DNA of 64,000 nt, from the NCBI GenBank assembly GCA_021808485.1, contig JAKBBN010000002.1, forward strand, positions 1-64,000, read 5' to 3'. A model generated the notes under the pieces. That model did no database searches. It was not told the origin of the DNA and saw only the letters and a list, made by a program, of their open reading frames with translations. The position numbers were made by a program, and so were the translations under genes. Shown in pieces: positions 35,780-45,296 of this stretch. The stretch's first letter is position 1; each line of letters starts with the position of its first letter. The DNA is from Planctomycetota bacterium (GTDB lineage: Bacteria > Planctomycetota > Phycisphaerae > WQYP01).

Positions 35780-35983
35780 GGGGTGTCCTCATGCCGGCGA
35801 CCGAGAATATCGCCGCAATACCCGCGGAATGCAATGGGACCAAAAACAGGACGTAGACAGGATAAAAAAGTCAACGGGTAGCGTCGTCCATCGCCCGCAT
35901 CACGAAAAAGACAAAGCCGCCGGCGCGGTCCGCTGCATGTCCATCATCAGTGATGATGTCCAGGCGACGGCCTTAAGGGCGCG

Positions 35984-36568
35984 TCAGGATGCGGTGAGGG
36001 TTGAATTTTCCATTGCCAGCATGCGTTTTTTAGTTGCAATTCCGCCGGCGCCGGAAAACCCGGTGAGTTTGCCGCCCGCACCAAGCACCCGATGGCACGG
36101 AATAAGCACCGGCCACGGATTGCGCCCAAGCGCGGCCCCTACCGCTCGAGCGGCGCCGGCCCGTCCGATACCCGCGGCCACCTCGCCGTAGGTGCACGTA
36201 CGGCCCCAGGCAATGCCCGCGGTAAACAGAAGCACCTGCCGGTCAAAATCGCCGACTTGTCCCCAATCTATCAGTGGCGAGGCCCGCTTGATGGCGGCTT
36301 TTTGATCCACGGACTGCGCCCCGCCGCTGTAATAGGATTGCAGAAATGCGGCGGCGGCCGCGGCGGCCGAGCCCGGCTTTGCCTCCGTGATTGCCGCAAT
36401 ATTCCGGCCGTACCGGCGGTGAATATCCTGGAGCAGTTTTTCTTTTGTCGGACAAGGCATGTAAATCCGGATCAATTTTCCGCCGGCACTGCCGGGTTGG
36501 AAAATAAGGCCGGCATATCCACCGCGGACCGCTACGATATGCATCGCAGGATTTGCAGGCAGCATCAT
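35984..36568 (-). CDS. ogt: Methylated-DNA--protein-cysteine S-methyltransferase
   Basis: A 194-residue DNA repair protein removing O6-alkyl groups from guanine by self-alkylation. WGRTCTYGEVAAGIGRAGAA is the helix-turn-helix with the Arg finger region, and NPWPVLIPCHRVLGAGGKL contains the active-site PCHRV with its acceptor Cys and the following Gly-rich loop. The ATG at 36568 is chosen over that at 36589 because GGAGG lies 8 bases upstream. It lies 39 bases downstream of the AMP ligase gene, same strand. Confidence 0.93.
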   Translation of the reverse strand: MMLPANPAMHIVAVRGGYAGLIFQPGSAGGKLIRIYMPCPTKEKLLQDIHRRYGRNIAAITEAKPGSAAAAAAAFLQSYYSGGAQSVDQKAAIKRASPLIDWGQVGDFDRQVLLFTAGIAWGRTCTYGEVAAGIGRAGAARAVGAALGRNPWPVLIPCHRVLGAGGKLTGFSGAGGIATKKRMLAMENSTLTAS

Positions 36569-36607
36569 GGGTATTTCCTCCGCAGGCATACGATAAAATC
36601 GACCTGA

Positions 36608-38113
36608 TTATAGCAGCCCGGTGCCGGCAGGTGGAATCAGCTCTCTTTTCAGGATTTTACCGGTTGCCGAACGCGGCATTTCCGTAAGTATATGCACATC
36701 ACGGGGGGTTTTGTACGGCGCCAGCCGCTGGCGGACAAATGCCCGCAGATCGGCAGAAGTGGCTTGCGCATCGGGTTCAAGCTGCACAAAGGCGACCGGT
36801 ACTTCACCCCGCTGCGCGTCTTTGACGCCGATAACGGCCGCGAGCAGCACCGCAGGATGCTGCCGCAGGCATTCCTCGATTTCGCCCGGGGCGACTTTTT
36901 CCCCGGCCATGATGATCATTTCCTTTTTCCGCCCGGTGATATGCAGAAAACCCTCGGCGTCGATCCGGGCTATATCACCCGTTTTCAACCAGCCGTCGGC
37001 GGAAAGCACAGCCGCGGTTTCCGCGGGCCGCCTGAAATAGCCGCCCATCACGTTCGGCCCTTTCACCAGCAATTCGCCATCCATACCGGACGGCACATCC
37101 GCGCCCAGGTCATCCACAATGCGAAGCTGCTGGCCCGGGATCGGCTTGCCGACGCTGCCGGGCTTGTGATCCCAGGGCGTGGAAAAGCTGACCATGGGAG
37201 ATGTTTCGGTAAGGCCGAAGCCCTCGAGTATGGACAGGCCGAAGCGGGATTCAAACCTCTCCATCAGAGAACGCGACAGGGGTTCGCCGCCGCTGATAAC
37301 ATACCGCACGGATGCCAGGCTGTCGCGCCCTGCATTCTTGGCGTTGGCCAGCATGGCGTACATGCTGGGAACAGCAATAAGCACCTGCACCTGATGCTCC
37401 GCGATGGCTTGCAGGACCGCGGGGACGGAAAACCGCGCCAGGTAAACCATCCGGCAGGCCAGGCTCAGCGGTACAAGGCAGCATCCCATAAGCCCCAGGG
37501 CATGAAACATGGGCAGCACACCCAGAAATGTCATTTGCCCGTTAAACCGTGCGTGGGCGATGGAGCCGGCGGCATTGGAATCAAGGTTGCCATTGGTCAA
37601 TACGACGCCCTTGGGCCTTGCACTGGTACCGCTGGTGTACAAAATGACGGCCGGATCGGCGGAGTCGCATTTGGGCGGCTTGCGACGCAGAATCGCGGCC
37701 TTTATTTTGGCTATCCTCGGCAGCGGCAAGAGATCCTGCAGGTATACCACGCGGATTCCCCCGGCTTCCAAAGCGGTTGCCAGGGAATTGAACAGCGGAT
37801 GGCGAACGGTAAAAACGGTTTTCAGTTCCGCATCGCGGCAGATGTCCAGCAGTTCGGCCGGCCGCAGCAGGTAATTCAACGGTACAGCCACGCGATTTGT
37901 CCACCGGACGGCCATGAACAACATGGCGAATGCCGCGGACTGGGGGACCAGCAGGCCGATGTGCGGCTGGCCGGGAAATTCGCGATCAATCATATCCGCA
38001 AAAATCTGTCCGCCGACAAGCAGTTCACGGAAGGTGGTGCGGCGCACATCATCAATGATGGCGATCTGCCCCCCCCGCTTCCTCCCCTGCTCTAAAATCG
38101 TTTCAAGAAGCAT
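36608..38113 (-). CDS. AMP-dependent acyl-CoA synthetase/ligase
   Basis: A 501-residue enzyme activating a carboxylic acid as acyl-AMP and transferring it to CoA. Motifs in order: VILYTSGTSARPKGVVLTNG (phosphate-binding loop), GFGLTETSPMVSFS (acyl/AMP site), LKTGDIARIDAEGFLHITGR, and ATGKILKREL with the catalytic Lys. Length fits medium/long-chain acyl-CoA synthetases; the substrate cannot be decided. The ATG at 38113 is preferred; the frame to 38203 is unsupported. An eight-base G run lies in codons 15-17, and the frame is intact here. glmS lies upstream. Confidence 0.9.
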   Translation of the reverse strand: MLLETILEQGRKRGGQIAIIDDVRRTTFRELLVGGQIFADMIDREFPGQPHIGLLVPQSAAFAMLFMAVRWTNRVAVPLNYLLRPAELLDICRDAELKTVFTVRHPLFNSLATALEAGGIRVVYLQDLLPLPRIAKIKAAILRRKPPKCDSADPAVILYTSGTSARPKGVVLTNGNLDSNAAGSIAHARFNGQMTFLGVLPMFHALGLMGCCLVPLSLACRMVYLARFSVPAVLQAIAEHQVQVLIAVPSMYAMLANAKNAGRDSLASVRYVISGGEPLSRSLMERFESRFGLSILEGFGLTETSPMVSFSTPWDHKPGSVGKPIPGQQLRIVDDLGADVPSGMDGELLVKGPNVMGGYFRRPAETAAVLSADGWLKTGDIARIDAEGFLHITGRKKEMIIMAGEKVAPGEIEECLRQHPAVLLAAVIGVKDAQRGEVPVAFVQLEPDAQATSADLRAFVRQRLAPYKTPRDVHILTEMPRSATGKILKRELIPPAGTGLL

Positions 38114-38272
38114 GCAGCAGAACCGCCCATTGCGCACCGGCAACGCAGCCCATTGCCGCCTCGCCCATCGGATGACTGTAATCGCCCGGCGCCGGTGATA
38201 CAAGACGCCGCCGGAATTCAGCCGGTCGGCGCAGATGCCGCGTCCGCGGCCGACGGACCGGCGTTCGCGGCA

Positions 38273-40105
38273 TTATTCCACGGTAACGCTTTTGGCCAGA
38301 TTTCGCGGCTTGTCCACATTGCATCCACGGGCCACGGCCGCATGATAGGCCAGCAATTGCAGCGGCAGCACCGTCAGCAGCGGCTGGAGCGGCTCAATGG
38401 TATCCGGAACCGTAAACACATGGTCGGCCACGGAACGGATATGCTCGTCGCCTTCGGATGCCACGGCGATAACCCGGCCGCTGCGGGCCTTGACCTCCTG
38501 AATATTGCCCAGCAGTTTTTCATACTGTGTGCCGCGTGTGGCGATGAAGACCACCGGCATGCCTGGATTGATCAAGGCGATCGGCCCGTGCTTCATTTCC
38601 GCCGCGGGCAGGCCTTCCGCGTGAATATAGCTTATTTCCTTGAGTTTCAGCGCGCCTTCCAGCGCCACGGGATAGTTAAAACCGCGGCCCAGAAACAGCC
38701 AGTTTTCACGGTGGCAATACTGCGTGGTTACCTCACGAATCTGATCGCTTTGATCCAGCACGCGGCGCATCTGACCGGGGATTTTTTCCAGAGCAGCAAG
38801 GAACTGATCCAGCACGGTCTGGGACATGTATTTCCGGCGGGCGATGGAAAGGGCCAGCAATGTTTCCACCACAATCTGCCCGCAAAATGCCTTGGTGCTG
38901 GCCACGCCGATTTCCGGACCCACGTGCAGATAAATGCCGGCATCCGTTTCCCGCGCAATCGTACTGCCCACGACGTTCACGATCCCCAGACTCATGGCCC
39001 CGCGGTCCTTGGCCTCGCGCAGCGCCGCCAGCGTATCGGCAGTTTCGCCGCTCTGGCTGATCGCCAGCACGATGGTGCCGTCCTCAATAATTGGATTGCG
39101 GTAGCGGAATTCGCTGGCGTATTCCACCTCCGTGGGGATTTTGGCGAGTTCCTCAAGCAAAAATTCGCCCACAAGCCCCGCGTGCCACGCCGTTCCGCAG
39201 GCCGTAATAATAATCCGCCGCGCCCGCACAACATCGCGGCTCAACTGGGATATGCCTCCGAGCACCACGCGGCCTTCGTTTTTGTCAACCCGGCCGCGGA
39301 GACAATTGGCCATCGCCTCCGGCTGCTCAAAGATTTCCTTGAGCATGAAATGCGGATAGCCGCCCAATTCAATCTGCTGCAACGAGAATTCCACCTCTTT
39401 GATCTGTTTGCTTACCGGCACGTCATCAATTGTGGTGGTGGAAAATGATTTGGGTGTCAGCAGGGCCATTTCATTATCATTCAAATACACCACCTGCGTG
39501 GTGTGCTCCACGATGGCGGCGGCATCGGAGGCCACAATATATTCATCCTTGCCCACACCGATGATCAACGGCGAACCGCGCCGCGCCACGACCAGGTGGT
39601 CCGGTTCATCCGAAGCCATGACAGCCATGCCGTAGGTGCCGCGAACTTCATGCAACGCCGCCTGCACCGCCTTGAGCAAATTCCCCTGATAAAAATGCCC
39701 GATCAACACCGCGAGCACTTCCGTATCCGTCTGGCTGTTGAAGGTGTGCCCCTTTTCCTGCAGAAACTGCTTGATGGCCGTGTAGTTTTCAATAATTCCG
39801 TTGTGCACCAGCGCGATGCGCCCCTGATCATCGGTATGCGGGTGGGCGTTGCATTCCGTGGGAGCTCCATGCGTGGCCCAGCGCGTATGGGCCATGCCCA
39901 CATGACCATGCGGAACGCTGTGCTCTTCATCAAGGACCGCTTCCAGCACGCTGATGCGGCCGACCGCCTTGCGAATAAAAAAGCCGTCCGCCGATCCGAT
40001 GCAGATTCCCGAGGAATCGTAGCCGCGGTATTCAAGCCGTTTTAATCCCTCCAACAGCAGTGAGCCAACCTGCTTTTTGCCTATGTAGGCCACGATTCCG
40101 CACAT
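38273..40105 (-). CDS. glmS: Glutamine--fructose-6-phosphate aminotransferase (isomerizing)
   Basis: A 610-residue enzyme making glucosamine-6-phosphate from fructose-6-phosphate and glutamine, the first step to UDP-GlcNAc for cell envelope. The N-terminus MCGIVAYIGKK exposes the glutaminase Cys. HTRWATHGAPTECNAHPH is the glutamine-binding block. The two SIS sugar-isomerase domains show ACGTAWHAGLVGEFLLEELA and SQSGETADTLAALREAK, and the protein ends PRNLAKSVTVE, exactly as in the family. AGGAG lies 9 bases before the ATG. No glmS ribozyme is apparent. Confidence 0.97.
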   Translation of the reverse strand: MCGIVAYIGKKQVGSLLLEGLKRLEYRGYDSSGICIGSADGFFIRKAVGRISVLEAVLDEEHSVPHGHVGMAHTRWATHGAPTECNAHPHTDDQGRIALVHNGIIENYTAIKQFLQEKGHTFNSQTDTEVLAVLIGHFYQGNLLKAVQAALHEVRGTYGMAVMASDEPDHLVVARRGSPLIIGVGKDEYIVASDAAAIVEHTTQVVYLNDNEMALLTPKSFSTTTIDDVPVSKQIKEVEFSLQQIELGGYPHFMLKEIFEQPEAMANCLRGRVDKNEGRVVLGGISQLSRDVVRARRIIITACGTAWHAGLVGEFLLEELAKIPTEVEYASEFRYRNPIIEDGTIVLAISQSGETADTLAALREAKDRGAMSLGIVNVVGSTIARETDAGIYLHVGPEIGVASTKAFCGQIVVETLLALSIARRKYMSQTVLDQFLAALEKIPGQMRRVLDQSDQIREVTTQYCHRENWLFLGRGFNYPVALEGALKLKEISYIHAEGLPAAEMKHGPIALINPGMPVVFIATRGTQYEKLLGNIQEVKARSGRVIAVASEGDEHIRSVADHVFTVPDTIEPLQPLLTVLPLQLLAYHAAVARGCNVDKPRNLAKSVTVE

Positions 40106-40416
40106 GCCAGTGTTCTCCTGCTTTCTTCCAAGCGCCGGTCTTCCATTAGGTTATCGGAATAACCCTACCCCATACTATAGCACAATTTGGCTCCCCGCCG
40201 ATGATTGGGGAATCCGCCGGAATTTACGCCTTTACGTGATACACCAGTTCCGACAGCGCCGTGGATTACCGCGGTGTTCGCCGCGGCGGCGGTGAACCGG
40301 CATTATTCCCGCATTGCAAATGCGCCGGAGCGGCCGCACTGTTTCCTAAATTCGCTTTGTTGCTAGAATACGTTTACAAACGGCAAGTAAACAGGCGACC
40401 AACGAGGAGTTCCCGC
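40106..40416. other. Divergent promoter region of glmS and the EF-G-like gene
   Basis: 311 bases without a gene. It contains the extended -10 for glmS described at 40174-40182. TAGAAT near 40371 is a possible -10 for the plus-strand gene, without a good -35. Confidence 0.45.
40174..40182 (-). promoter_or_regulatory. Extended -10 promoter of glmS
   Basis: TGCTATAGT on the minus strand is a TGn-TATAAT-type extended -10 with five of six bases matching, about 70 bases upstream of the glmS ATG. No good -35 is visible, which such promoters do not need. Confidence 0.4.
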
Positions 40417-42477
40417 ATGAATCCATTGCCAAGTTACCGGCCTGAGCAGATACGCAACATTGTCCTGCTGGGACATTCCGGCGCCGGCAAAACAACTCTG
40501 GCCGAAGCCATTGCCCATCACTGCGGTGTTACCACGCGCATGGGCAGTGTGGAGGACGCCAATACGGTTTCCGATTTTGAACCAGAGGCCCGCCTGCACA
40601 AACACTCCACGAATTCCGTTCTTATGTTCGCCAATTATCAGGACAAGGAAATCAACCTGATTGACACGCCCGGCTATCCGGATTTCGTGGGGCAGGCGCT
40701 GGCGGCTATTCCCGCAGTGGAAACAGCGGTTATTGTGGTTAACGCGTTGCAGGGTGTGGAATTTAATACGCGCCGGCTGTTCCACGCCGCCGGAGAAATG
40801 GGCCTGGCCCGGATGATCGTCATCAATCGTATTGATCAGGCGACTGACTTGGCCGGTCTGGTGCAACAGCTTAAAGCCAGCCTTGGCTCGCAGCTGCACT
40901 GCATCAATCTGCCCTGCAACAACAAGACGGATGTTATTGACTGCTTTGACCAGCTTACCGGCACGGCGGATTTCGGCGGCGTCGCGGACATCCACCGGGA
41001 AATGGTGGAATCCGTGGTGGAGATGGATGATGCGCAGATGGAAAAATACCTGGCGGGGGAACCGATTGACCTTGCCCAATTGCGCAACTGCTTTATCCAG
41101 GCGATGAACAGCGGCCATGTGGTGCCTGTTCTGTTTACCAGCGCCAAAACCGGTGTGGGCATTGAGGACCTGCTCCATATTCTGGCCGAAGATGTGCCTT
41201 CGCCGGTCAGCGGCAGGGCCAAACGCCTGATCGCCGGGGGATCCAATCCGGAAGCCTCCGCTTCGCCCATCGAATTTCCGGCCGATCCGGACGCCCCCCT
41301 GCTGGCGCATGTGTTCAAAGTTACCAGTGATCCATACGTGGGCAAGCTCTGTATGATGCGCATTTTGCAGGGAAAGCTGGAAGCCGCCACGGCCTTTGTT
41401 TATGGAGCGGAGAAACGGACGCATAAGGCCGGCCATGTGCTGAAGGTTGAAGGCCGCGAGCACCCGGAGGCCTCGGTCGCATATGCCGGTGATATTGTGG
41501 CGGTGGCCAAGCTTGATGACCTGCATGTGGACGCGGTTGTTCATTCTCCCGTTGCGCCGAATAACCTGCGGCCGATTCTGCCGCACTATCCGACGCCCAT
41601 GTTTTCGGTGGCGGTTACGCCGAAATCCCGCGGCGATGAGGCCAAAATATCGGCCGCCCTGGCCAAACTGATGGAAGAAGACCCCACATTCCGCGCATCG
41701 CATGACCCGCAAACCCATGAACTGGTGATTCATGGATTGGGCGACCTGCATTTGCGGGTCGTCCTGGAGAAAATGAAGAACCGCTTTAACCTGGAGGTGT
41801 CCGCGGCGCCGCCGCGAATCGCGTACCGTGAAAGCATCGGGTTATTTGCGGAAGGTCATTACCGGCATAAAAAGCAGTCCGGAGGCGCCGGGCAGTTCGG
41901 GGAAGTTTACCTGCGGGTGGAACCGCTGGAGCGCGGCAAGGGTTTTGAGTTTGTCAACGAAGTCTTCGGCGGGGCAATACCCGGACAGTACATCACCTCG
42001 GTGGAAAAGGGGGTACACGACGCCATAGAACGCGGCCCGCTGGCGGGATACCCCGTGCAGGATGTTCGTGTGACGGTATACGATGGAAAGAGCCACCCGG
42101 TGGATTCCAAGGATATCGCCTTCCGCATAGCGGGCAAAATGGCGTTTCTAGATGCAATTCTCAAGGCCCGTCCGGTGATGCTTGAACCGATCGTGACGAT
42201 GGAAGTGGTGGTGCCGGAATCGCACCTGGGTTCCACAACCGGCGATCTTAACGGCCGGCGGGGCCGCATCGTGGGCACGGACCTTCTACCCGGAGGACTT
42301 GCCGTGATCCGCGCCGCCGCACCGCTGGCGGAACTGACGCAATACGACAACCAGTTGCGCTCCGCAACCGGCGGACAGGGAAGTTTTGTGATGGAATTTT
42401 CCCACTATGAAGCAGTGCCGCCCGCAATGCAAATAAAGCTTGCCGCACAATACAAAGCCCCGGCGATGGATAATTGA
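40417..42477 (+). CDS. Elongation factor G-like GTPase (EF-G2 type)
   Basis: A 686-residue multidomain translational GTPase. The P-loop GHSGAGKTTLAEAIAHHCG is intact. G3 reads LIDTPGYPDFVGQ, with Tyr at the place of the His that promotes GTP hydrolysis in EF-G, and the switch I 'RGIT' block is replaced by HKHSTNSVL. Domains II-V follow (LRVVLEKMKNRFNLEVSAAP; HKKQSGGAGQFGEVYLRVEP; MEFSHYEAVPPAMQ). These features match the EF-G-like paralogue family rather than canonical FusA. The ATG at 40417 has GAGGAG 9 bases upstream; the open frame to 40261 is unsupported. Confidence 0.9.
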   Translation: MNPLPSYRPEQIRNIVLLGHSGAGKTTLAEAIAHHCGVTTRMGSVEDANTVSDFEPEARLHKHSTNSVLMFANYQDKEINLIDTPGYPDFVGQALAAIPAVETAVIVVNALQGVEFNTRRLFHAAGEMGLARMIVINRIDQATDLAGLVQQLKASLGSQLHCINLPCNNKTDVIDCFDQLTGTADFGGVADIHREMVESVVEMDDAQMEKYLAGEPIDLAQLRNCFIQAMNSGHVVPVLFTSAKTGVGIEDLLHILAEDVPSPVSGRAKRLIAGGSNPEASASPIEFPADPDAPLLAHVFKVTSDPYVGKLCMMRILQGKLEAATAFVYGAEKRTHKAGHVLKVEGREHPEASVAYAGDIVAVAKLDDLHVDAVVHSPVAPNNLRPILPHYPTPMFSVAVTPKSRGDEAKISAALAKLMEEDPTFRASHDPQTHELVIHGLGDLHLRVVLEKMKNRFNLEVSAAPPRIAYRESIGLFAEGHYRHKKQSGGAGQFGEVYLRVEPLERGKGFEFVNEVFGGAIPGQYITSVEKGVHDAIERGPLAGYPVQDVRVTVYDGKSHPVDSKDIAFRIAGKMAFLDAILKARPVMLEPIVTMEVVVPESHLGSTTGDLNGRRGRIVGTDLLPGGLAVIRAAAPLAELTQYDNQLRSATGGQGSFVMEFSHYEAVPPAMQIKLAAQYKAPAMDN

Positions 42478-42555
42478 TCCAATACCGGGGGGGGGATTGC
42501 GTGCAAAACAGGGGCGGCCGCCGCAACAACGGCGTTATGACGGCCGGCGCAGCGG

Positions 42556-44100
42556 TCAATGCGTGAGGGCGTACACCAGAATATTCGTACCGAGCTTCAA
42601 CGCATCGGGTGTGGAGTAGGCCTTGGCATAGGGATTGGGCAGATCTTCCCATCCGTTGGACAGGGAAAACCGCGAATAGATGACCACCGGATTGCCGTCG
42701 ATGGTGGCGGCTTCCAGCACCGGGTTATTCAGTCCAGGCGCGGCCGTGGCCACCACCGGCGAATAGGTGACATGCCGGACATTAAACACATCGTTGTATA
42801 TCGGCGAATTCATCGGCAGCATCTGCAATTTATGATGCGGCAGCACCAAGCGAATTTCCTTGCGGAAGGCCGTATCAAACGCACCGGCCCCCATGGCATC
42901 GTCCACCAGAATCACACCGCCGGCATGCAGATAGTTGTGCAGGTTTTTGATTTCCGTCGGCGTCCAGGCGAAATTACGCAACCCAGTCATGTAGATGAAC
43001 GGATATTTTCCCACCCGCAGGCTGTCCAGCGTAACTTTTGCACGCTTGAACTGCACGCTGACGGTCGTCTTTTGATCGATAAATTTAAGCAGATTCGGCA
43101 AGCCGTGCGGCGTAGGATTCCAGTCGCCGTTGTTCACAACCTGGGCGATCACCACTTGATCGCGTGTGGCGATGCGCGACTGCTGATAGATTTTCTGTAT
43201 CTCGAAAGCCCGGCCGTATTGAAAATTGGCCAGTACATAGGTCAAGATATTGGCTCCCAGCCGCAGGGCGTCCTGCTGGGCGTAAAGCGTTCCGCCCTTG
43301 ATCGGGTGCGCCCCGGCATCCCAGCCCCAACTCATGTCCACCGGGGAAAAAATGATGCCCGCCCGGCAGCCCATGTACATCACCCGCAGGTAAGCCGGTA
43401 TCTGTTTCCATGGCCCGTCGCCGACCCGGAGCCGCATGGTCTTGATCCGGTTAAGATCATGAAACATCGGATCGTCCAGCGGAAGAGCGCCAAATGGATG
43501 GTGGGGAAACAATTCATGTTCAAAAACCATCACGCTCTGATTAAACTTGGGCCGGCCGCAGCTGGAATTAATGAGAATCGTTCCCCCGGCCACCACATAC
43601 CCGCGCAGACGCGCCAAAATAGCGGGGCTGAATTTCGGCAGCGGCGTCCAGCCGGTGATGTATAGCACCGGCAGTTGCGTGGGGCTGTAGCTGAATCGTA
43701 CCGGATCCACCTGGACATAACGGTAGTGGAGGCCCAACTGCGAGTTGGTCCAGTTCATCAGTGTTTCGATATCCAGCGTTTCCGTGGGATAGTTAACCAC
43801 CCGATGGTCTTTGATAACGTTTAAATTCAACATTCCAATAAGCGCGGGCGGAGCGGGCTTGCGATGGTGTTCGGAACGGCGCACGGGTGTGGCAGGCAAG
43901 GGCAGGGGCGCCGTGGCCTCGCCTCCGGCCAGCCGACTGCGGTGCGCCCGTGGCGGCACCCACGCCTTGGGATTCACAAAAGCAGCGCCGGCCGGAATGG
44001 CGGTGAACAGGATTGCCCCCGCCAGCAGGCCGTTAAAAATGGAAACGCTACGCGCGGGACAAGACGCGAGATTGCCGGTTCGCCGATTGAATAATCGCAT
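42556..44100 (-). CDS. Exported protein with two tandem DUF4159 domains
   Basis: A 514-residue exported protein. After a signal segment (about 20-45, ending PAGAAF) two similar domains follow (about 95-315 and 320-514). Each runs from a strand/helix start (FSYSPTQLPVLYITGWTPLP; VGKYPFIYMTGLRNFAWTPT) through 'L-R-x-Y-V/L-x-A-G-G-x-I-L-I/V' (LRGYVVAGGTILINSSCGRP; LHNYLHAGGVILVDDAMGAG) to 'DALRLGANILTYVL / DALKLGTNILVYAL'. This is the DUF4159 family, uncharacterised and sometimes linked to gliding or surface complexes. The ATG at 44100 has GGGGTG upstream and is preferred over 44133. Confidence 0.85.
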   Translation of the reverse strand: MRLFNRRTGNLASCPARSVSIFNGLLAGAILFTAIPAGAAFVNPKAWVPPRAHRSRLAGGEATAPLPLPATPVRRSEHHRKPAPPALIGMLNLNVIKDHRVVNYPTETLDIETLMNWTNSQLGLHYRYVQVDPVRFSYSPTQLPVLYITGWTPLPKFSPAILARLRGYVVAGGTILINSSCGRPKFNQSVMVFEHELFPHHPFGALPLDDPMFHDLNRIKTMRLRVGDGPWKQIPAYLRVMYMGCRAGIIFSPVDMSWGWDAGAHPIKGGTLYAQQDALRLGANILTYVLANFQYGRAFEIQKIYQQSRIATRDQVVIAQVVNNGDWNPTPHGLPNLLKFIDQKTTVSVQFKRAKVTLDSLRVGKYPFIYMTGLRNFAWTPTEIKNLHNYLHAGGVILVDDAMGAGAFDTAFRKEIRLVLPHHKLQMLPMNSPIYNDVFNVRHVTYSPVVATAAPGLNNPVLEAATIDGNPVVIYSRFSLSNGWEDLPNPYAKAYSTPDALKLGTNILVYALTH

Positions 44101-44357
44101 GACGCACCCCGTTACGAAAAATATTGAGGACATTTAATCAGCAAGGCGGATTCTCCGCGGCGCACGCTGACAGTCAGTAAGTATAACGGCAAATGCAATA
44201 AAATGATTGCGAAATATACAATTTTACCGATTGGCGGCGAAGGGATGGCGGCAAAAAGCCATAGAACGCCAATTTGTTCGCGATCGCGGATATACAGCGT
44301 GAGCCCCGGGAAATTCGGCGTAACCGGATCGTATGCCTGCGCGTACGCGATTTTTTC

Positions 44358-44966
44358 TTACTTTCCCCGTTCCGCGAGTTGCCGGGTGATTACCCGCAGG
44401 ATTTGTGCCGACTGGGGCTTTATCGGGGAACGAAAACGGGCCACTATTTTGCCGGTGCGGGAAATGATAAATTTCTCAAAATTCCATCCGACCGGACCGG
44501 GAAACTTTGGGTCAGTCTTTGACGATGTCAAAAAATGATAAAGCGGGCATTGCCGCGGCCCTTTGACATGTATTTTGGAGAACATGGGAAATGTGACGCC
44601 ATAATTCCGCGTGCAAAAAATGCTGATTTGCTTGTCCGTGCCGGGTTCCTGGTGGGCAAAATCATTGGCTGGAAATCCAAGAATCACCAATCCGCGTGAA
44701 TGGTATTTTTTGTACAGAGCTTCCAAGCCGGCATATTGCGGTGTAAATCCGCATTTGCTGGCGGTGTTGACGATCATGACCACTTTCCCCAGATAACGCG
44801 ATAAATGCACTGTTTTGCCATCCAGGGACTGCATCGTGAACGCAAGCACAGGCGGCGTGGACCGGGCCCCGGCCGCGCCGCGTGCCGACGGAGTTGCGTT
44901 TTGGCAGAGCCACAAAGCACCAAAGCCACAGGTGAGAACCAGCGCTGCAAATATCAATCGCTGCAT
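44358..44966 (-). CDS. Glutathione peroxidase family protein, exported
   Basis: A 202-residue thiol peroxidase with an N-terminal signal/anchor (about 1-21). VNTASKCGFTPQYAGLEALY carries the peroxidatic Cys (about 72). GFPANDFAHQEPGTDKQI is the second conserved block; Asp replaces the Gln that assists catalysis in classical GPx, a variation known in bacterial members. GWNFEKFIISRTGKIVARF carries the catalytic Trp and Asn. It probably reduces hydroperoxides in the periplasm using thioredoxin-like donors. GAGG precedes the ATG by 9 bases. Confidence 0.9.
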   Translation of the reverse strand: MQRLIFAALVLTCGFGALWLCQNATPSARGAAGARSTPPVLAFTMQSLDGKTVHLSRYLGKVVMIVNTASKCGFTPQYAGLEALYKKYHSRGLVILGFPANDFAHQEPGTDKQISIFCTRNYGVTFPMFSKIHVKGPRQCPLYHFLTSSKTDPKFPGPVGWNFEKFIISRTGKIVARFRSPIKPQSAQILRVITRQLAERGK

Positions 44967-45292
44967 GGCAAAACCTCAATTATCGTTCATCGGACGACGC
45001 GAAAATGCCCGCCCGTACAGATTTGTGGATATTACGGCATTGAAGAACGGTAAGTCAAGGTTGAAACCGGTATTTGCCGCCGAAGGATGCACCCGTAATT
45101 ATCCGGAATTGCCCCAATGCCGACGGAACGCCTGTTTGAGCTTTACGGTGAATACCCTTCCGCCAGCCTGAACGTGGCCGCGGAAAGCCGCGATCCCAAT
45201 GACCTGCTTGGCGACACGCCGAGTGTTCTTAAGGTTCCCGATTTAAACGGGCACAGCCATACCCGCCGGTCCCGGGCGATTAATCCCGGCCG
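44967..45292. other. 326-base gap, one doubtful small ORF
   Basis: It lies between the peroxidase start and the beta-helix stop (both minus strand). Only the small plus-strand ORF at 45117 is a candidate gene. Confidence 0.4.
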
Positions 45293-45296
45293 TTAA
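45117..45296 (+). CDS. Doubtful 59-residue ORF
   Basis: An ATG frame closed upstream by TAA reads MPTERLFELYGEYPSASLNV and ends in RAINPGR with TAA at 45294-45296, overlapping the last bases of the beta-helix gene by 4. It has no ribosome site and no recognised family. It may be chance or a scrap of a decayed gene. Confidence 0.2.
   Translation: MPTERLFELYGEYPSASLNVAAESRDPNDLLGDTPSVLKVPDLNGHSHTRRSRAINPGR

Noticed and set aside
38069-38076. Runs of 7-9 G or C (also near 4388, at 5391-5398 and at 42487-42495) as phase-variation tracts
   Set aside because: With this G+C content several such runs are expected by chance in 64 kb. Those in genes keep the frame, and the others lie outside genes.
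36692-38095. 467-codon plus-strand frame over the acyl-CoA ligase
   Set aside because: The ligase motifs are intact on the minus strand; this is a shadow.
40106-40180. glmS ribozyme upstream of glmS
   Set aside because: The leader after the extended -10 is too short and no ribozyme core is apparent.
40363-41751. 462-codon minus-strand frame over the EF-G-like gene
   Set aside because: The GTPase motifs on the plus strand are decisive.
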